Positions 31,101 to 42,567 of a DNA stretch of 64,000 bases are shown piece after piece. The number at the start of each line of letters is the position of its first letter. Within the stretch, counting starts at the first letter, position 1. This DNA comes from Tubulanus polymorphus (Eukaryota; Nemertea; Palaeonemertea; Tubulaniformes; Tubulanidae): the NCBI RefSeq assembly GCF_964204645.1, contig NC_134036.1, positions 1,054,001 through 1,118,000 on the forward strand, in the 5' to 3' direction. The position numbers and the translations under genes are program-made. The notes beneath the pieces were generated by a model. It saw only the letters and a list, made by a program, of their open reading frames with translations. It searched no databases and was not told the origin of the DNA.

Positions 31101-34098
31101 TTGCGCGCGCGTTTTTCTAAGAAAAGAAATTTCGAAATATCGAAGTTTCGAAATGTCGCAGTCAACTCCGTAAAAACAGAAAATAATGCATGGAATTTAG
31201 GGAAGTTGAGAATTTCATCGATTGCTGAACAATTCTATTCGAGTTCGTTTGAAAACGGATGGACTTATTTGCAAAGAAAATTTAAAAGCTGCGAAATATC
31301 TCGGATTATGTTCGTAAAAAACTGGAAGAACTTCGTCGATTGTTTTGGATGCAAAATAATTCTATTCAAATTCTATAGAAAAAGAAGTGGACAAGAATTA
31401 TAGAGAAAAAAAAAGAAGTAGGATAAATTCATTGTTTTCGATTCAAAATCTTCCAACAACGTATTTTGACTGTTTTCACGGATGATAATGACCCAAAGTT
31501 CCACAGTTATAATATACAATGAAATGGAAGAAAGAGTGAAAATTTTAGAAATTTTGTTCTTGAGTTAAAACTGTATCAATTTATCTCGAGCCAAACGTGG
31601 AACGGAATTCAGGATATTTGTGGTTCCTAAAGAATCCATCAATAATTGGTCGATTTTAAGAGTCTCTCGCTCGTCTAAACAGGATTCATATCTAATGAGG
31701 CTTTTCCAGGTGTATTTTCATTCTCATTTTCTATCAGATTTCATCAATCATATTAGCAATGATAATTTGTACTCACTCCACGCGTCTTCAGGGTTACCGG
31801 TGCAACCAGTCGCGTCTGTTCTATCCCAAAGTGTAACTTCATGTACGACGTATTGAGCACCGAGATCAATTCTCATCCAAGCGTCTTGATCCTCATCAGT
31901 GTGACATACTTCAGCACCACCCGTCCCAGTATCCGTCTGACCATCTGTGCATTTATCGCCAGTCCCATGCCGCTTCAAATGGGATGACATAGTAACTGTT
32001 TTACCACGAGCCACGTTTCCTACAAAACACATTTTGTGTAGAATCGATTGAGTGCCAGTTTTTCAAAACGAACCTTTCTTTAGTGTTAGAGATTCAATTC
32101 AAATGCATCGAACTTGATTTCTTTTTTTCTGAACAAACATTTCATTTTTTTCCTCAATTCAAACAATTTGTGTTGGTCTTAGACTCGAATCACAGCAGTT
32201 CCCGGATGTTTGACATTTTCATGAACATAATGCATTTCAGTTCCGTTTTCCCTCATATGGGATTTCAATAAAAGCCGCTTCGCACGATGGATTAGTAGAG
32301 TTAATCCGTTTAACTCAGATAAATCAAACGGTCAGTGATATTTGACCTGACCCCGGTTTACTGGAGCAGAAACAGTTGATACAGAAAACTTACCGATTTG
32401 ACAAGCTGGTCCGGTCCATCCTGGTGGTGTCCAGGGATACGGAGTTTTTATTGTAGACTCACATGCAGTGTTATGATTTGGACACGTTAAAGCGCCATCT
32501 ATATTCTGACCCTTTATTGGACATATGTTCACGGCTGTATTACTGCAATGACACTCCCAACCAGTACAACTCTTCCCAAAACATTTTGCTGAAATAACAT
32601 TAACGAGATATTTTGCTGAAACAATCCTGCCAGTGACAGAGTTTCTTTCTGTAGTTCTTCTCTGGCTCTCAACCCCTGACAATTGATAGTTTGAATCCTG
32701 ACAGTGACAGAAATTCTTTTTGTAGTTGTACTCTGAGCTCTCCACCCCCGACAATTGATAGTTTGAATCCTGACAGTGACACAGTTTCTTTCTGTAGTTC
32801 TTCTCTGAGCTCTCCATCCCCGACAATTGATAGTTTGAATCCTGACAGCGACAGAGTTTCTTTCTGTAGTTCTTCTCTGAGCTCTCCACCCCCGACAATT
32901 GATAGTTTGAATCCTGACAGTGACAGAGTTTCTTTCTGTAGTTCTTCTCTGAGCTTTCCACCCCGACAATTGATAGTTTGAATCCTGACAGTGACAGAGT
33001 TTCTTTCTGTAGTTCTTCTCTGAGCTCTCCACCCCCGACAATTGATGGTTTGAATCCTGACAGTGACAGAGTTTCTTTCTGTAGTTCTTCTCTGAGCTTT
33101 CCACCCCGACAATTGATAGTTTGAATCCTGACAGTGACAGAGTTTCTTTCTGTAGTTCTTCTCTGAGCTTTCCACCCCGACAATTGATAGTTTGAATCCT
33201 GACAGTGACAGAGTTTCTTTCTGTAGTTCTTCTCTGAGCTTTCCACCCCGACAATTGATAGTTTGAATCCTGACAGTGACAGAGTTTCTTTCTGTAGTTC
33301 TTCTCTGAGCTTTCCACCCCGACAATTGATAGTTTGAATCCTGACAGTGACAGAGTTTCTTTCTGTAGTTCTTCTCTGAGCTTTCCACCCCGACAATTGA
33401 TAGTTTGAATCCTGACAGTGACAGAGTTTCTTTCTGTAGTTCTTCTCTGAGCTTTCCACCCCGACAATTGATAGTTTGAATCCTGACAGTGACAGAGTTT
33501 CTTTCTGTAGTTCTTCTCTGAGCTTTCCACCCCGACAATTGATAGTTTGAATCCTGACAGTGACAGAGTTTCTTTCTGTAGTTCTTCTCTGAGCTTTCCA
33601 CCCCGACAATTGATAGTTTGAATCCTGACAGTGACAGAGTTTCTTTCTGTAGTTCTTCTCTGAGCTTTCCACCCCGACAATTGATAGTTTGAATCCTGAC
33701 AGTGACAGAGTTTCTTTCTGTAGTTCTTCTCTGAGCTTTCCACCCCGACAATTGATAGTTTGAATCCTGACAGTGACAGAGTTTCTTTCTGTAGTTCTTC
33801 TCTGAGCTTTCCACCCCGACAATTGATAGTTTGAATCCTGACAGTGACAGAGTTTCTTTCTGTTGTTCTTCTCCGAGCCCTCCACCCCCGACAATTGATG
33901 GTTTGAATCCTGACAGTGACAGAGTTTCTTTCTGTAGTTCTTCTCTGAGCTCTCCATCCCCGACAATTGATAGTTCTACGTGTTAACAACTCTGGAACCA
34001 ATAAATTTATATTGATTTAACTCACCTGATGTGTTTGTGATGAATAAACATAGAATCAACAACAGCAAAAAACGAAAGATGTTTCTTTCACGATACAT
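22121..34098 (-). CDS. Gene A: receptor-type PTP with duplicated lectin/EGF/FN3 module, 34 exons, 1,817 aa
   Basis: Single-pass receptor with two PTP domains; no orthologue named. Signal peptide 34026-34098 (MYRERNIFRFLLL). Module I: Cys-rich 32394-32588, FTP lectin 31777-32019 + 30889-31116, EGF-like 30392-30544, FN3 29916-30239, FN3 29737-29834 + 29377-29602. Module II: Cys-rich 29110-29304, lectin 28635-28853 + 27793-28020, EGF-like 27479-27625, FN3 27023-27346. Further FN3/stalk 26731-26840, 26445-26643, 26274-26370, 25940-26201; TM 25720-25865; juxtamembrane 25434-25591. D1: 25190-25353, 25028-25115, 24835-24911, 24716-24752, 24534-24643, 24322-24456, 23974-24131, 23759-23894, 23517-23672. 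D2: 23222-23380, 22958-23092, 22743-22868, 22483-22619, 22271-22406, 22121-22195. Total 5,454 bp, in frame. D1 has KNRFPNI and GWPDHGVP but HGRAGAGRTG, so no catalytic Cys. D2 has WPED and HCMDSTTRTG. A phosphotyrosine-binding or weakly active receptor is inferred. Confidence 0.88.
27023..29304 (-). repeat. Second copy of the lectin/EGF/FN3 module inside gene A
   Basis: The exon set Cys-rich (195 bp), lectin part 1, lectin part 2, EGF-like (147 bp) and FN3 (324 bp) is repeated downstream of the same set at 29916-32588. All junctions are phase 1, so the duplication keeps the frame. The second set lacks the extra FN3 pair. A decayed relic of its first exon (ATCTTTAGGAGTCTAATGTATCTACAG) is visible near 26920-26945. 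Confidence 0.85.
32622..33975. repeat. 71/72-bp minisatellite in intron 1 of gene A (about 19 units)
   Basis: Units contain CTGACAGTGACAGAGTTTCT, GTAGTTCTTCTCTGAGCT and CCGACAATTGATAGTTTGAA. The central units are almost identical at exactly 71 bp, while edge units are mostly 72 bp with one more C (CCACCCCCGAC against CCACCCCGAC). It lies between the signal-peptide exon and the Cys-rich exon, and the same repeat is in intron 1 of genes B and M. No stop codon occurs in the three minus-strand frames through most of the array, which produces overlapping open frames of 381-544 codons. These look incidental. Confidence 0.95.
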
Positions 34099-36662
34099 TT
34101 TGTTCATCTGAAATGACGCAATCTAATATCACTTATTTATAGTCATGTGATTAACTCACTTTTATATATGAAAATTACGCAGTTGAGAATAACAAGAATA
34201 TTTTCAAGGGGGGGGGGGAGGTGGCCAGAACACAACATCGCGGGCCTCAGAGTTAGAAGTAGGTGTGTTATAAATGAAACAAGAAAAAACAAATCTTTGA
34301 AAAGTAAAAAGAAAATTTATCAAAAATGAAAAAAATAAACTTCAATTCATTGTGTTCTTGTTAAACACGATAGACTGGGCCCCCTTTCATGTAAAATAAG
34401 ACAAACCATAGGTTTTTCCCGCGTTAAAAAAAACAGGTCTCAGATGAATGAACGTAGATATTAAAGGAATGCGCATTATATGAGAAAGATTTATATACAC
34501 AATATTGAATACAGATATATCCAGGGGCAGAATATTTTAACCACGCGCAAAAAAAATCATCTAGACGTATCGGCCCCACTCCGCGCGGTTGCGCCATTGG
34601 CGGGATTTACGCGAAGCAGCAGAACACAAACACGGCCATTCTCTCAATTTTCAACGATAGAAATCGTGTGTACATTTCATTTATTTCGGCTGTTAGGGTT
34701 TTAAGGCACAATATAAGTTGATGATGTGATATGGCGATGTTAATTAATGATAATTCCGCAGTGAAGCTAGTCACGAACGGTGCCGATTGAGTGTACAGCT
34801 GCCAAAAACACTGAAATGTGCGTAGTTGCGTAACTATTTGCAGTGAATTGCAGACGAAACATGAAGCCTTAACGGCCGTTTAAAAAAAAATTATACCAAT
34901 CGCAATTGTAAAATAAAAATGAGATAGAACCTAAGTTAAATTTTGGCCATTTCTAAAATGTTATTACTAATTTTTAGTCAGTGCCGAACGTTTAGTTTTC
35001 CAACAATAATGAGGGGTGGTAGGTAGTCATGCAATTCAAGTCATCATTTATTACACGTTACCTCCGTGTTGTTGAAAATCTCGCGAGTCCTGGACTAAAC
35101 CCCAATGAACAATGTGATCTGTGTGCTGGCCACAAATGCACACAGATGACACTACACTACCCATTACACACTCCAGTACCCACAGTTTTCATATATCCAT
35201 CCAAATATTTAGAGTGTCTTTCTTCCTGGATATTAGTATCCGTAATATCTATATTTCCCATTTTTCAGTAGTTTAAGAACGTTAACAATAATATGGCTTG
35301 CGCGGGTTGAATTTTCTTGACAGTTTTCACGACCACTGATCTTTGATATGAGATAAGCGGTATTTTTCTGAAAAACTGTAACAAAACATATAAAATCATT
35401 TATGAAATACATGACCACTTGAGTTTGAGATAACGCAGCCCCCCACTGCGCGCCGCAACATGTCACTGAACATGGAACTTTGCTGGTGAAATTTTTTTGA
35501 ATGATCGATTTCACTTTCGTGAAAAATCTTCATTTCATTTCCTTTATAAAGGTGTATGTATAAAATAATTTATGTTGATCTGTTTAAGTGATGGTTCCAG
35601 GATGTTTGACATTTATCTCAATGATGAATTTCATTTCAGTTTTCCCCTTATAAGGACATTAAAATGAGACAAGCCATCGGGTTTTCCCCCATCGCACAAA
35701 ATAGGTCTCAGATAAATGTGGGTACTCATCGTCAGATGATAACGCCACCTATTGCTGCAGAATTAAAACCGAGATCACAGTGAGTTGTATTGCAGCAGTG
35801 AGGCTGCAACACGACGTTCAGCCATCTATATTTTCATGACAGATAATAAGATATAAAATCTAAAGGATATGAATAACAGAACAGTCTTGATCAAAGTTGT
35901 TTGAAAGTGTGGTTTATCGTAACCATTATTTGATATCACGATAGTTAGAGTGTGATTCTTTTTTGAAAACTAGGTCTCTGGGTTTTGAAACCATTCGTAA
36001 TTCATGGTAAGATCGAAAATCCATAAAAGCAAAAACAGTACATATCTCATTTTCTAATGAGTGTATATATTTATTATAGCGAACGTTTTCGGGAGTTACA
36101 TTATCCCCTCTTCAGGCATAGCGCAAGTGATTAAATTTACATATCATATTGGTATTTATATAGAATAAGACGAAGCTAATTACAAACAATTTCAAACCAT
36201 TCAGTGACAGTTAGTTATAATAAGAATAAAAGGTAATTAATGACATACGATCCAAATTACTGAATGACTCAACTTGACTAATAGTTAGTTATCTAAAAAC
36301 CCGTGTTCAAATAGTTGTTGATTGAGGGAGGGCTGTTGAGTTTTCATAAAACGTGCTTCTCTAATTTTGCAATCTAAATCAGAAAATGCTTAATCAAAAA
36401 TTTTGAAATTCACTAAACGAGACCTGATAATCACGGAAATTTGACAGATGTTGGCGAATTGCTGAAGTCTTTAGTTTATGCTCCTGTACCCGGTTTTATA
36501 GACAAATCATTGGTTTTTCCCCGTGTTACAAAAACAGGTCTTCGATGAATGAACGTAGATATTAAAGGAATGCGCATTTATATTAGAAAGATCAATATGC
36601 ATAATAATATTGAATATAGAAGTTTCCAGGGGCCGAATATTTTATTCGTTTCGTTTCGTTTT
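34099..36662. other. Spacer between gene M and gene A: duplicated 5' flank and retroelement relics
   Basis: Directly upstream of gene A is a poly-G tract (34208-34218), then 34418-34545. This block, with GATGAATGAACGTAGATATT and GGAATGCGCATT, is repeated at 36513-36648, right against the last exon of M. A segment at 35230-35830 matches 40920-41560. A Penelope-like relic occupies roughly 36080-36490. No further gene seen. Confidence 0.55.
36080..36490 (-). mobile_element. Penelope-like retroelement relic (GIY-YIG C-terminal part and hammerhead-like motif)
   Basis: Read on the minus strand, 36490-36300 encodes HKLKTSAIRQHLSNF, then (after in-frame stops) DLDCKIREARFMK and QQPSLNQQLF. This resembles the end of GIY-YIG endonuclease domains of Penelope-like elements (S-AIR-H...IRE...K...P-LN). 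About 200 bp further on, the minus strand has CTGAAGA...CCCGAAAACG at 36116-36081, a hammerhead-ribozyme-like core as described for these elements. It is degenerate and not functional as a protein. Confidence 0.5.
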
Positions 36663-39600
36663 TTAATTATCTGCAGTCGCCGTTTTGTGGTTAACAGTTT
36701 GGGTGTAGACAAACTTCTGAGTGACGTAATTCTTAACACCAACTCTAACTTCATAATCAGTATATGGTTTTAATCCTGTAAGTGTGTGGCCGGTAGGTTG
36801 CGCCACTGTTGTGGTCCATGTTTGCCCGTTCAGTTGTTTATACTCGACTTGATAAACAGCTTTAGTGACGTCACACAGTAACTCTGCAGCAGTTAAAGCC
36901 TGCAATAGAAGAGATAATTCACCACATATTTTCATCGTGTGTCAGTGAAAGAGAAGGTGCATAAATGAGCATCAGGTGAATACATGTAATTGTGGTTGAA
37001 GCACACTTACGGTCCACGCAAGTATCAGATTGGTTGTCTGGAGCCGCGTGTTGCTGCTGTTCTCAACCGCTTTGGACACCACACGAACATCTTTAGGACC
37101 GTTTAATGGATCTACAGTAAAACAAACATTTTTAACACAATTCTGTGTTTGAATTGATGATTAAGAGTTTATTAGAATGAGAGGTTTTTACCTGCACACA
37201 AAGTCTGTACAGTTAGTACTGGACTAGTCAGACTCGCAGTTGATACAAGTTGACTGTTCACTAATTTCTGTAGTCTAACAGCTATCTTATACCCGGTATT
37301 AGGAGTTAAACCAGTAATTGTGTGATGTGTAAGGATTCCTGCAGTTTCCTGATTAGTCCAAGTGTTTTCTGATATCTTACGATAAACGACTTGATACTGA
37401 ACGCTGACAGTACCACGACCTGAATCTACTACAGAACCCGAGTAAGCTGTCCATCTGACTTTAACACTGTTATCTGTCAGTGCAGATTTTCTTAATTGAG
37501 AAAACAACTTCAATTCTGAAATTAGAAAATTCGATGTTAGTTTTAGATGGATCTTTCTTTAGTTCTTACTTTTGTCATTTCCATTCGGGATCAGATTTGA
37601 TTCATATCAATCATACTTAAGGAACAGCTAGGAATGAGATTCCCAGGAATCTATGAATCAGTGTAATATACCTGACTCGCACCACTTTCCGATGTAATTC
37701 TGTGAACAGCCAGATTCACAGATACCACTCAAATAGTCACAACTTTCACTGTTGTAACATGGATAACATTCGATCATACATCCAAATGAGTTCGATCCCT
37801 TACTGCAATCGCCGGGTGCTAAACAAAAAACCAAGAAATCCAAAGGTGATACGAAAAACTATTATTTTCATCTTTTCATCTTATAAATGTCCTTATTAGT
37901 CTCTCAATATTTCTGAATCAATGTCTTTATATAAAGATAAAGATCTTTTTCATACGCTCTCAATTTTTTATAGTTATGTAAAACTTACCGATATATTTGA
38001 ACCCGATAACTTCTATTTCTGCCAGGCCGAGAAACTCTCGCCTACCAATGTTCTTGTGTTGAACGGTGACGTATCGTCCAACTATAGGACGTGGGCTGCA
38101 TGATAATGTTTTATGTGTTCCACAGAGAGGGGGGCCCTGGTAAGCACATTTCTGGTTAGATGTAGAACTACTTGTTAAATCGCCATATTCATTTCCAACT
38201 CGAATCTCCAGGTTGCGTGCGCGTTTTTCTGAGTGAGAGAATAAAGATGCTTTGAATCATGAAAACAAAAAATAATGCACAAAATCCGGGAAGCTGAAAA
38301 TTGCTTTGGGTGCAAAACGATTCTGTTCAAGTTCTTTTGAAAAATAAGTAAGGGGCCGTGCATATAGAACGTTCGCTTGACTTCCGGTTATATTAACCCA
38401 TCCACTTCCCCTTTTTATACCCCCCCCCCACCTTGCGTACATACTTTTATGAGAGCCCCTTGTGAAACTGAATTAGTCAGGATCCATGCTCTAAACAAGG
38501 AAAAAGTCACCAGATTCCCACGACGAAGTGAAAGCAGAGAGTGGGAAATTCCCAGGAAATACCACGAAATATAGACATTTGTAAAAATCACATTTTGTTT
38601 GTCCAAAAGTATGTACACTTTGAGCTCCTCTCCTCCCCCCCCCCCCCCGCTAAGATGTTGAAACGTTGGAAAAATTGATTCAAGATTTTCCAATGACGCA
38701 TTTTCTACGAAGTTGTCATCCATGGATACCACAGACACATTGTTGTCGAACTGACTTTATTTACAGATTATTGATGACTGAGGGTTCAATATTTCAACTC
38801 ATCTCATAGAATCCATCAATGATTGGTTAGTTTTGAAGATATTTCATCTACTAGACGGAATTTATATCTAACGAGACTTTTCCAGTTAAAAGTTATATTT
38901 TTTTCAGATTTGACCGAAATAATCAATGAAATAATCAACATTAATAATTCGTACTCACTCCACGCGTATCTAGGGTGACCGGTGCAACCAGCCGCGTCTG
39001 TTCTATCCCAAAGTGTAACTTCATTTACCACGTATTGAGTTCCGAGATCAATTCTAATCCAGGCGTCTTGATCCGCTAAAGTGTGACACATTCCACTTAC
39101 CGTCTGACCATCTGTACATTCACTACCGGGATACAACGCAAAAGGGGATGACGTTGTAACTGTTTTACCACGAGCCACGTTTCCTACAAAACACATTTTG
39201 TGAATAAAAGATTTGAATTATTTCACGAATTTTCAAAACGAACAAAAACAAATTGATTCAAAGTTATTTCACAATTTCAACTAGAATTAAACAAAACTAA
39301 CATTTTTTTTTCTTTACGCGATGAAATAATTAAGAGTTGATCTCAGTTCGTCGACAGTTCCCTGGTGTTTCATAAATCTATGATATCTTTACTAATAGAT
39401 TTTTTCCAGCTTATGGATTAGTGACGTTAATCCGTATATGGATTAGTGTTAGTGTTATTCCGTTAATCTGAGATAAATCTAATGAAATTTACAACATTCA
39501 TTTGTATATTTTTTAGATTTATTTTTGTAAAGGCTTTTACGGAGTTAATCCGTAAATCTGATATAAATCCGAGGTTCAGTGATATTTGACCTGACCCCGG

Positions 39601-40139
39601 TTTACTGGAGCAAAAACAGAAAACTGACCGATTTGACAAGCTGGTCCGGTCCATCCTGGTGGTGTCCAGGGATACGGAGTTCTTATTGTAGACTCACATG
39701 CAGTGTTAGGATTTGGACACGTTAAAGCGCCATCTATATTCTGACCCTTTATTGGACATTGGTCCACGGCTGTATTACTGCAATGACACTCCCAACCAGT
39801 ACAACTCTTGCCAAAACATTTTGCTGAAATAACAAAAACTAGATTATCTAAAAAAATGTCCACTCACCAAACAATCCTGACAGTAATAGAGTTTCTTTCT
39901 GTAGTTCTCTGAGCTGTCCATCCCCGACAATTGATAGTTTGAATCCGGACAGTGACAGAGTTTTCTGGTCACATCTTACTGAGGTCTACTTTAAGGTGTG
40001 AAATGTCAAATCTATAATTTCTACGTTTTCAACAGCTCTGGAACCAATGAGTATTGATTAACTCACCTGATGTGTTTGTGATGAATAGACATAGAATCAA
40101 CAACAGCAGAAAACGAAAGATGTTTCTTTCACGATACAT
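36663..40139 (-). CDS. Gene M: ectodomain-only paralogue of the receptor PTPs, 8 exons, 513 aa, predicted secreted
   Basis: Exons: signal peptide 40067-40139 (MYRERNIFRFLLL), Cys-rich 39629-39823, FTP lectin 38959-39183 + 37989-38228, EGF-like 37672-37818, FN3 37192-37515, FN3 37011-37111 + 36663-36899. Total is 1,542 bp, in frame with no internal stop. In A and B the equivalent of the last exon ends ACTGCAG|GTAAT. Here the donor GT is AT, and translation runs on two codons (Asp, Asn) to TAA at 36663-36665. No transmembrane or PTP exon follows before gene A starts at 34098. As read, the product would be a soluble lectin/EGF/FN3 protein. Alternatives are a recently truncated pseudogene, or a transcript spliced onward into gene A through an unseen donor. 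Confidence 0.75.
39868..39965. repeat. Intron-1 minisatellite remnant in gene M (about 1.3 units)
   Basis: CAATCCTGACAGTAATAGAG...TTTCTTTCTGTAGTTCTCTGAGCT and CCCCGACAATTGATAGTTTG match the unit arrayed in genes A and B. Barely more than one unit is present, so it may reflect the pre-expansion state or a contraction. Confidence 0.85.
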
Positions 40140-42567
40140 TTTGTTTATCTGAATGACGCAATATGATATCGCTCACATAAATATGTGATTAACTTCCTTT
40201 GAATTTTCAAATAAATCATTTTAAAGGAAGTTTAAACTTTCAAAGTTCACAATTGCTAGTTTATTCTGTTCTGAAGGGGGGATAGAGGTAGGGAAGGAGG
40301 CCAGAACAGAACTTGAAGGGTCACCGTTTAACACGATGAGTCTTACAACCGAGAAAACAAATCTTTGGAAAGTAAAAAAGAAATTGTATCATCAAAAGAA
40401 AAATACACAGTTTAATTGATGGTGTTCTCACTGAACACGATAGACTGGGCCCCCTTTCATGTAAAATGAGACAAACTATAGGTTTTTCCCCCATATCAAA
40501 CAAAATGATTATAAATATAGAAATATAGTCTTAGATAAGTAGATACTACAAAAGAAGTGTAAATAAAAAACTATAGATTATTTCTAAACATGATATTGTG
40601 TGATCATTTAAAATCATGAATCATTACTTCCTAAATAACCCAGGACCCCACCTCTACATACTCTCCGCAAATAATATTTTCAGAAACAAATGTTGTAACA
40701 TAAAACTAGGGTTTGAGAAAAAAAGGTAAAGCGGGTATATGAATTGAAACCCAGAAAAGGAATTTGTGATATAAAATGTAGTATTTCTTTTTTCAGTTTT
40801 ATGAATTTCTGAATACAACCCAGTTCTTCGTGAAAATGAACTGGATCAATAACGGAGGAAATCGATTGATTAAGTAAGTTGGCCCATATGTAGTGTAGAT
40901 TAGAATAGTTTCATAGAATAGTAGTATCCGTAATATCTATATTCCCATTTTTTTCAGTGGTTAAAGATCATTATTAGTAATTATGGCTTGCGGTTGAATC
41001 TTTCGAATAGCTTTCACAACTGATGTTTGATATAAGATGAGCTTTATTTTTCTGGAAAACTGTAACAAAATATCATTTATATTTACAAGATACATGATAC
41101 ACTTGACCGCTTGAGACTGAGAAAACGCGTGTAGGGATTCCCCACTGCGCGTCGCCATGTCGCTGAACATGGAATTTTGCTTGCGATATCTTTCGGAATG
41201 ATAGATTGATAGATGATAGATAATAATCTATATTTCACTTCCTTTATAAATGGTGTATGGGACTGTAGAGCTAATTGATACACAATCAAAACTTGTGTTT
41301 CTAAAAAGAGTAGAAATTATCGTAACAAGGAAGGAACCTCGAGGGACCGCATAAAATGGCGCCTAGAAACTGGAACCGTCTTTATTATCAATCACTTATT
41401 TTTAATGACAGAGTTACCCCAAATGAACCTATCGTCTGCCATCATCAGTTGAGACATCATATTGCTGCGTGAGTCTTATTACAGCAGCCAGGCTGCATCA
41501 CGACGTTCAGCCATCTTTATTTCCATGACAAATAAGATACAAAACCTGAAGGAGCCCTGTATACTCGCCGACTGTAATTCCATAAATGAGTTCGTGCACG
41601 ACTTTCCTTTTGTAAAACAAATCAAGACAAAACTAAATATTAAACGCAAAAACAAACATCAAATTCAAATCAGTAAAAATCTACATATTTTATTCTAGAT
41701 TATGTAAAATATTCGAGTTCCTCATGAAAGTAGAATAAATCAGTTATATCTTGGAGTATCAGTCTGGTTACTCCAAGCTGTCAATTAGAATTTACGAGTT
41801 TTCGCTACTAGTGTAACACACGTATAGTAGTAACTTCATCAATAAACAGTGACCAACAGTACAATAATATTGATAACAAAGAACAATAAAATAACGAATA
41901 AAACCAGAATATTTTATAGAATATCATGTATTGCTTACATTATAATTGATACGATGAAAATAAAATTCATTCATTTATTAAAATCTATATCGAGGAGATA
42001 AATCAGAATTACTATAATACAAGTCTTCTTTATATTTCATAAGCTGTCAATCAATCTCTATAAGCTGTCACTCTATTTTATAAGCAGTCACGATGAAACC
42101 GCAGTAATCGTGGAGTAGGGCTATAGGTCTATATACGAAAGCTACGTTAATCGTTATGTACAAGAAATACGTGTATATTTTATATAAAATAAGTAACGAG
42201 ACGAGTAGCTCTGTATAGGTTAACTTTTTATTTGACGCACGAGGATTTCGCTACTAATGAATAGAAGTTTCATCAGGTGAATGGGTCCTGATGAAGTTTC
42301 TATTCATTAGAAGCGAAAGCTCGTGCGTCAAATAAATAGTTAACCTATACAGCACTACTCGTCTCGTTACTTATTTTAAACCTGGTTAACACGGCTACTC
42401 TACGAATACTTTATATAAAGCAAAGGAAATGCGATTTAGTTGCAAACCGATGCACCAAGTTAGTTCACACTTTTATTCCTTCAGTTCCAAAACTCAAGTC
42501 TTATTTTAGTTGTTGTTTTTAGATCTATCAAAATGATTTCTTCATTTCTTCTCTTCAAGTTGTAGTT
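40140..42567. other. Spacer between gene B and gene M
   Basis: The first 550 bp (40140-40690) are nearly identical to the 5' flank of gene B (53646-54195) and probably hold M's promoter and 5' UTR. 40920-41560 is the counterpart of 35230-35830. 41840-42060 matches 54270-54500, the 3' flank of gene C. A long palindrome lies at 42187-42378. No independent gene is recognised. Confidence 0.55.
42187..42378. repeat. 192-bp near-perfect palindrome with hammerhead-like halves
   Basis: The left arm reads AATAAGTAACGAGACGAGTA...TATAGGTTAAC...GACGCACGAG...GAATAGAAGTTTCATCAGG. The right arm is its reverse complement with a few differences. The centre is near 42282. Each arm, read outward, contains CCTGATGAA...GCGAAA...CTCGTGCGTC, which resembles the hammerhead-type repeats of Penelope-like elements, here head to head. 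Confidence 0.75.

Noticed and set aside
32332-33966. 544-codon minus-strand open frame (also 490- and 381-codon frames) through the gene A minisatellite
   Set aside because: The 71-bp unit has no stop on that strand, so all three frames stay open automatically. The paralogous intron in B and M has the same unit at low copy number and lies between a good donor and acceptor.
36663-40139. Gene M as an obvious pseudogene
   Set aside because: All eight exons are open, phases agree and the signal peptide is intact. Only the terminal donor is lost, and the resulting stop is immediate and clean.
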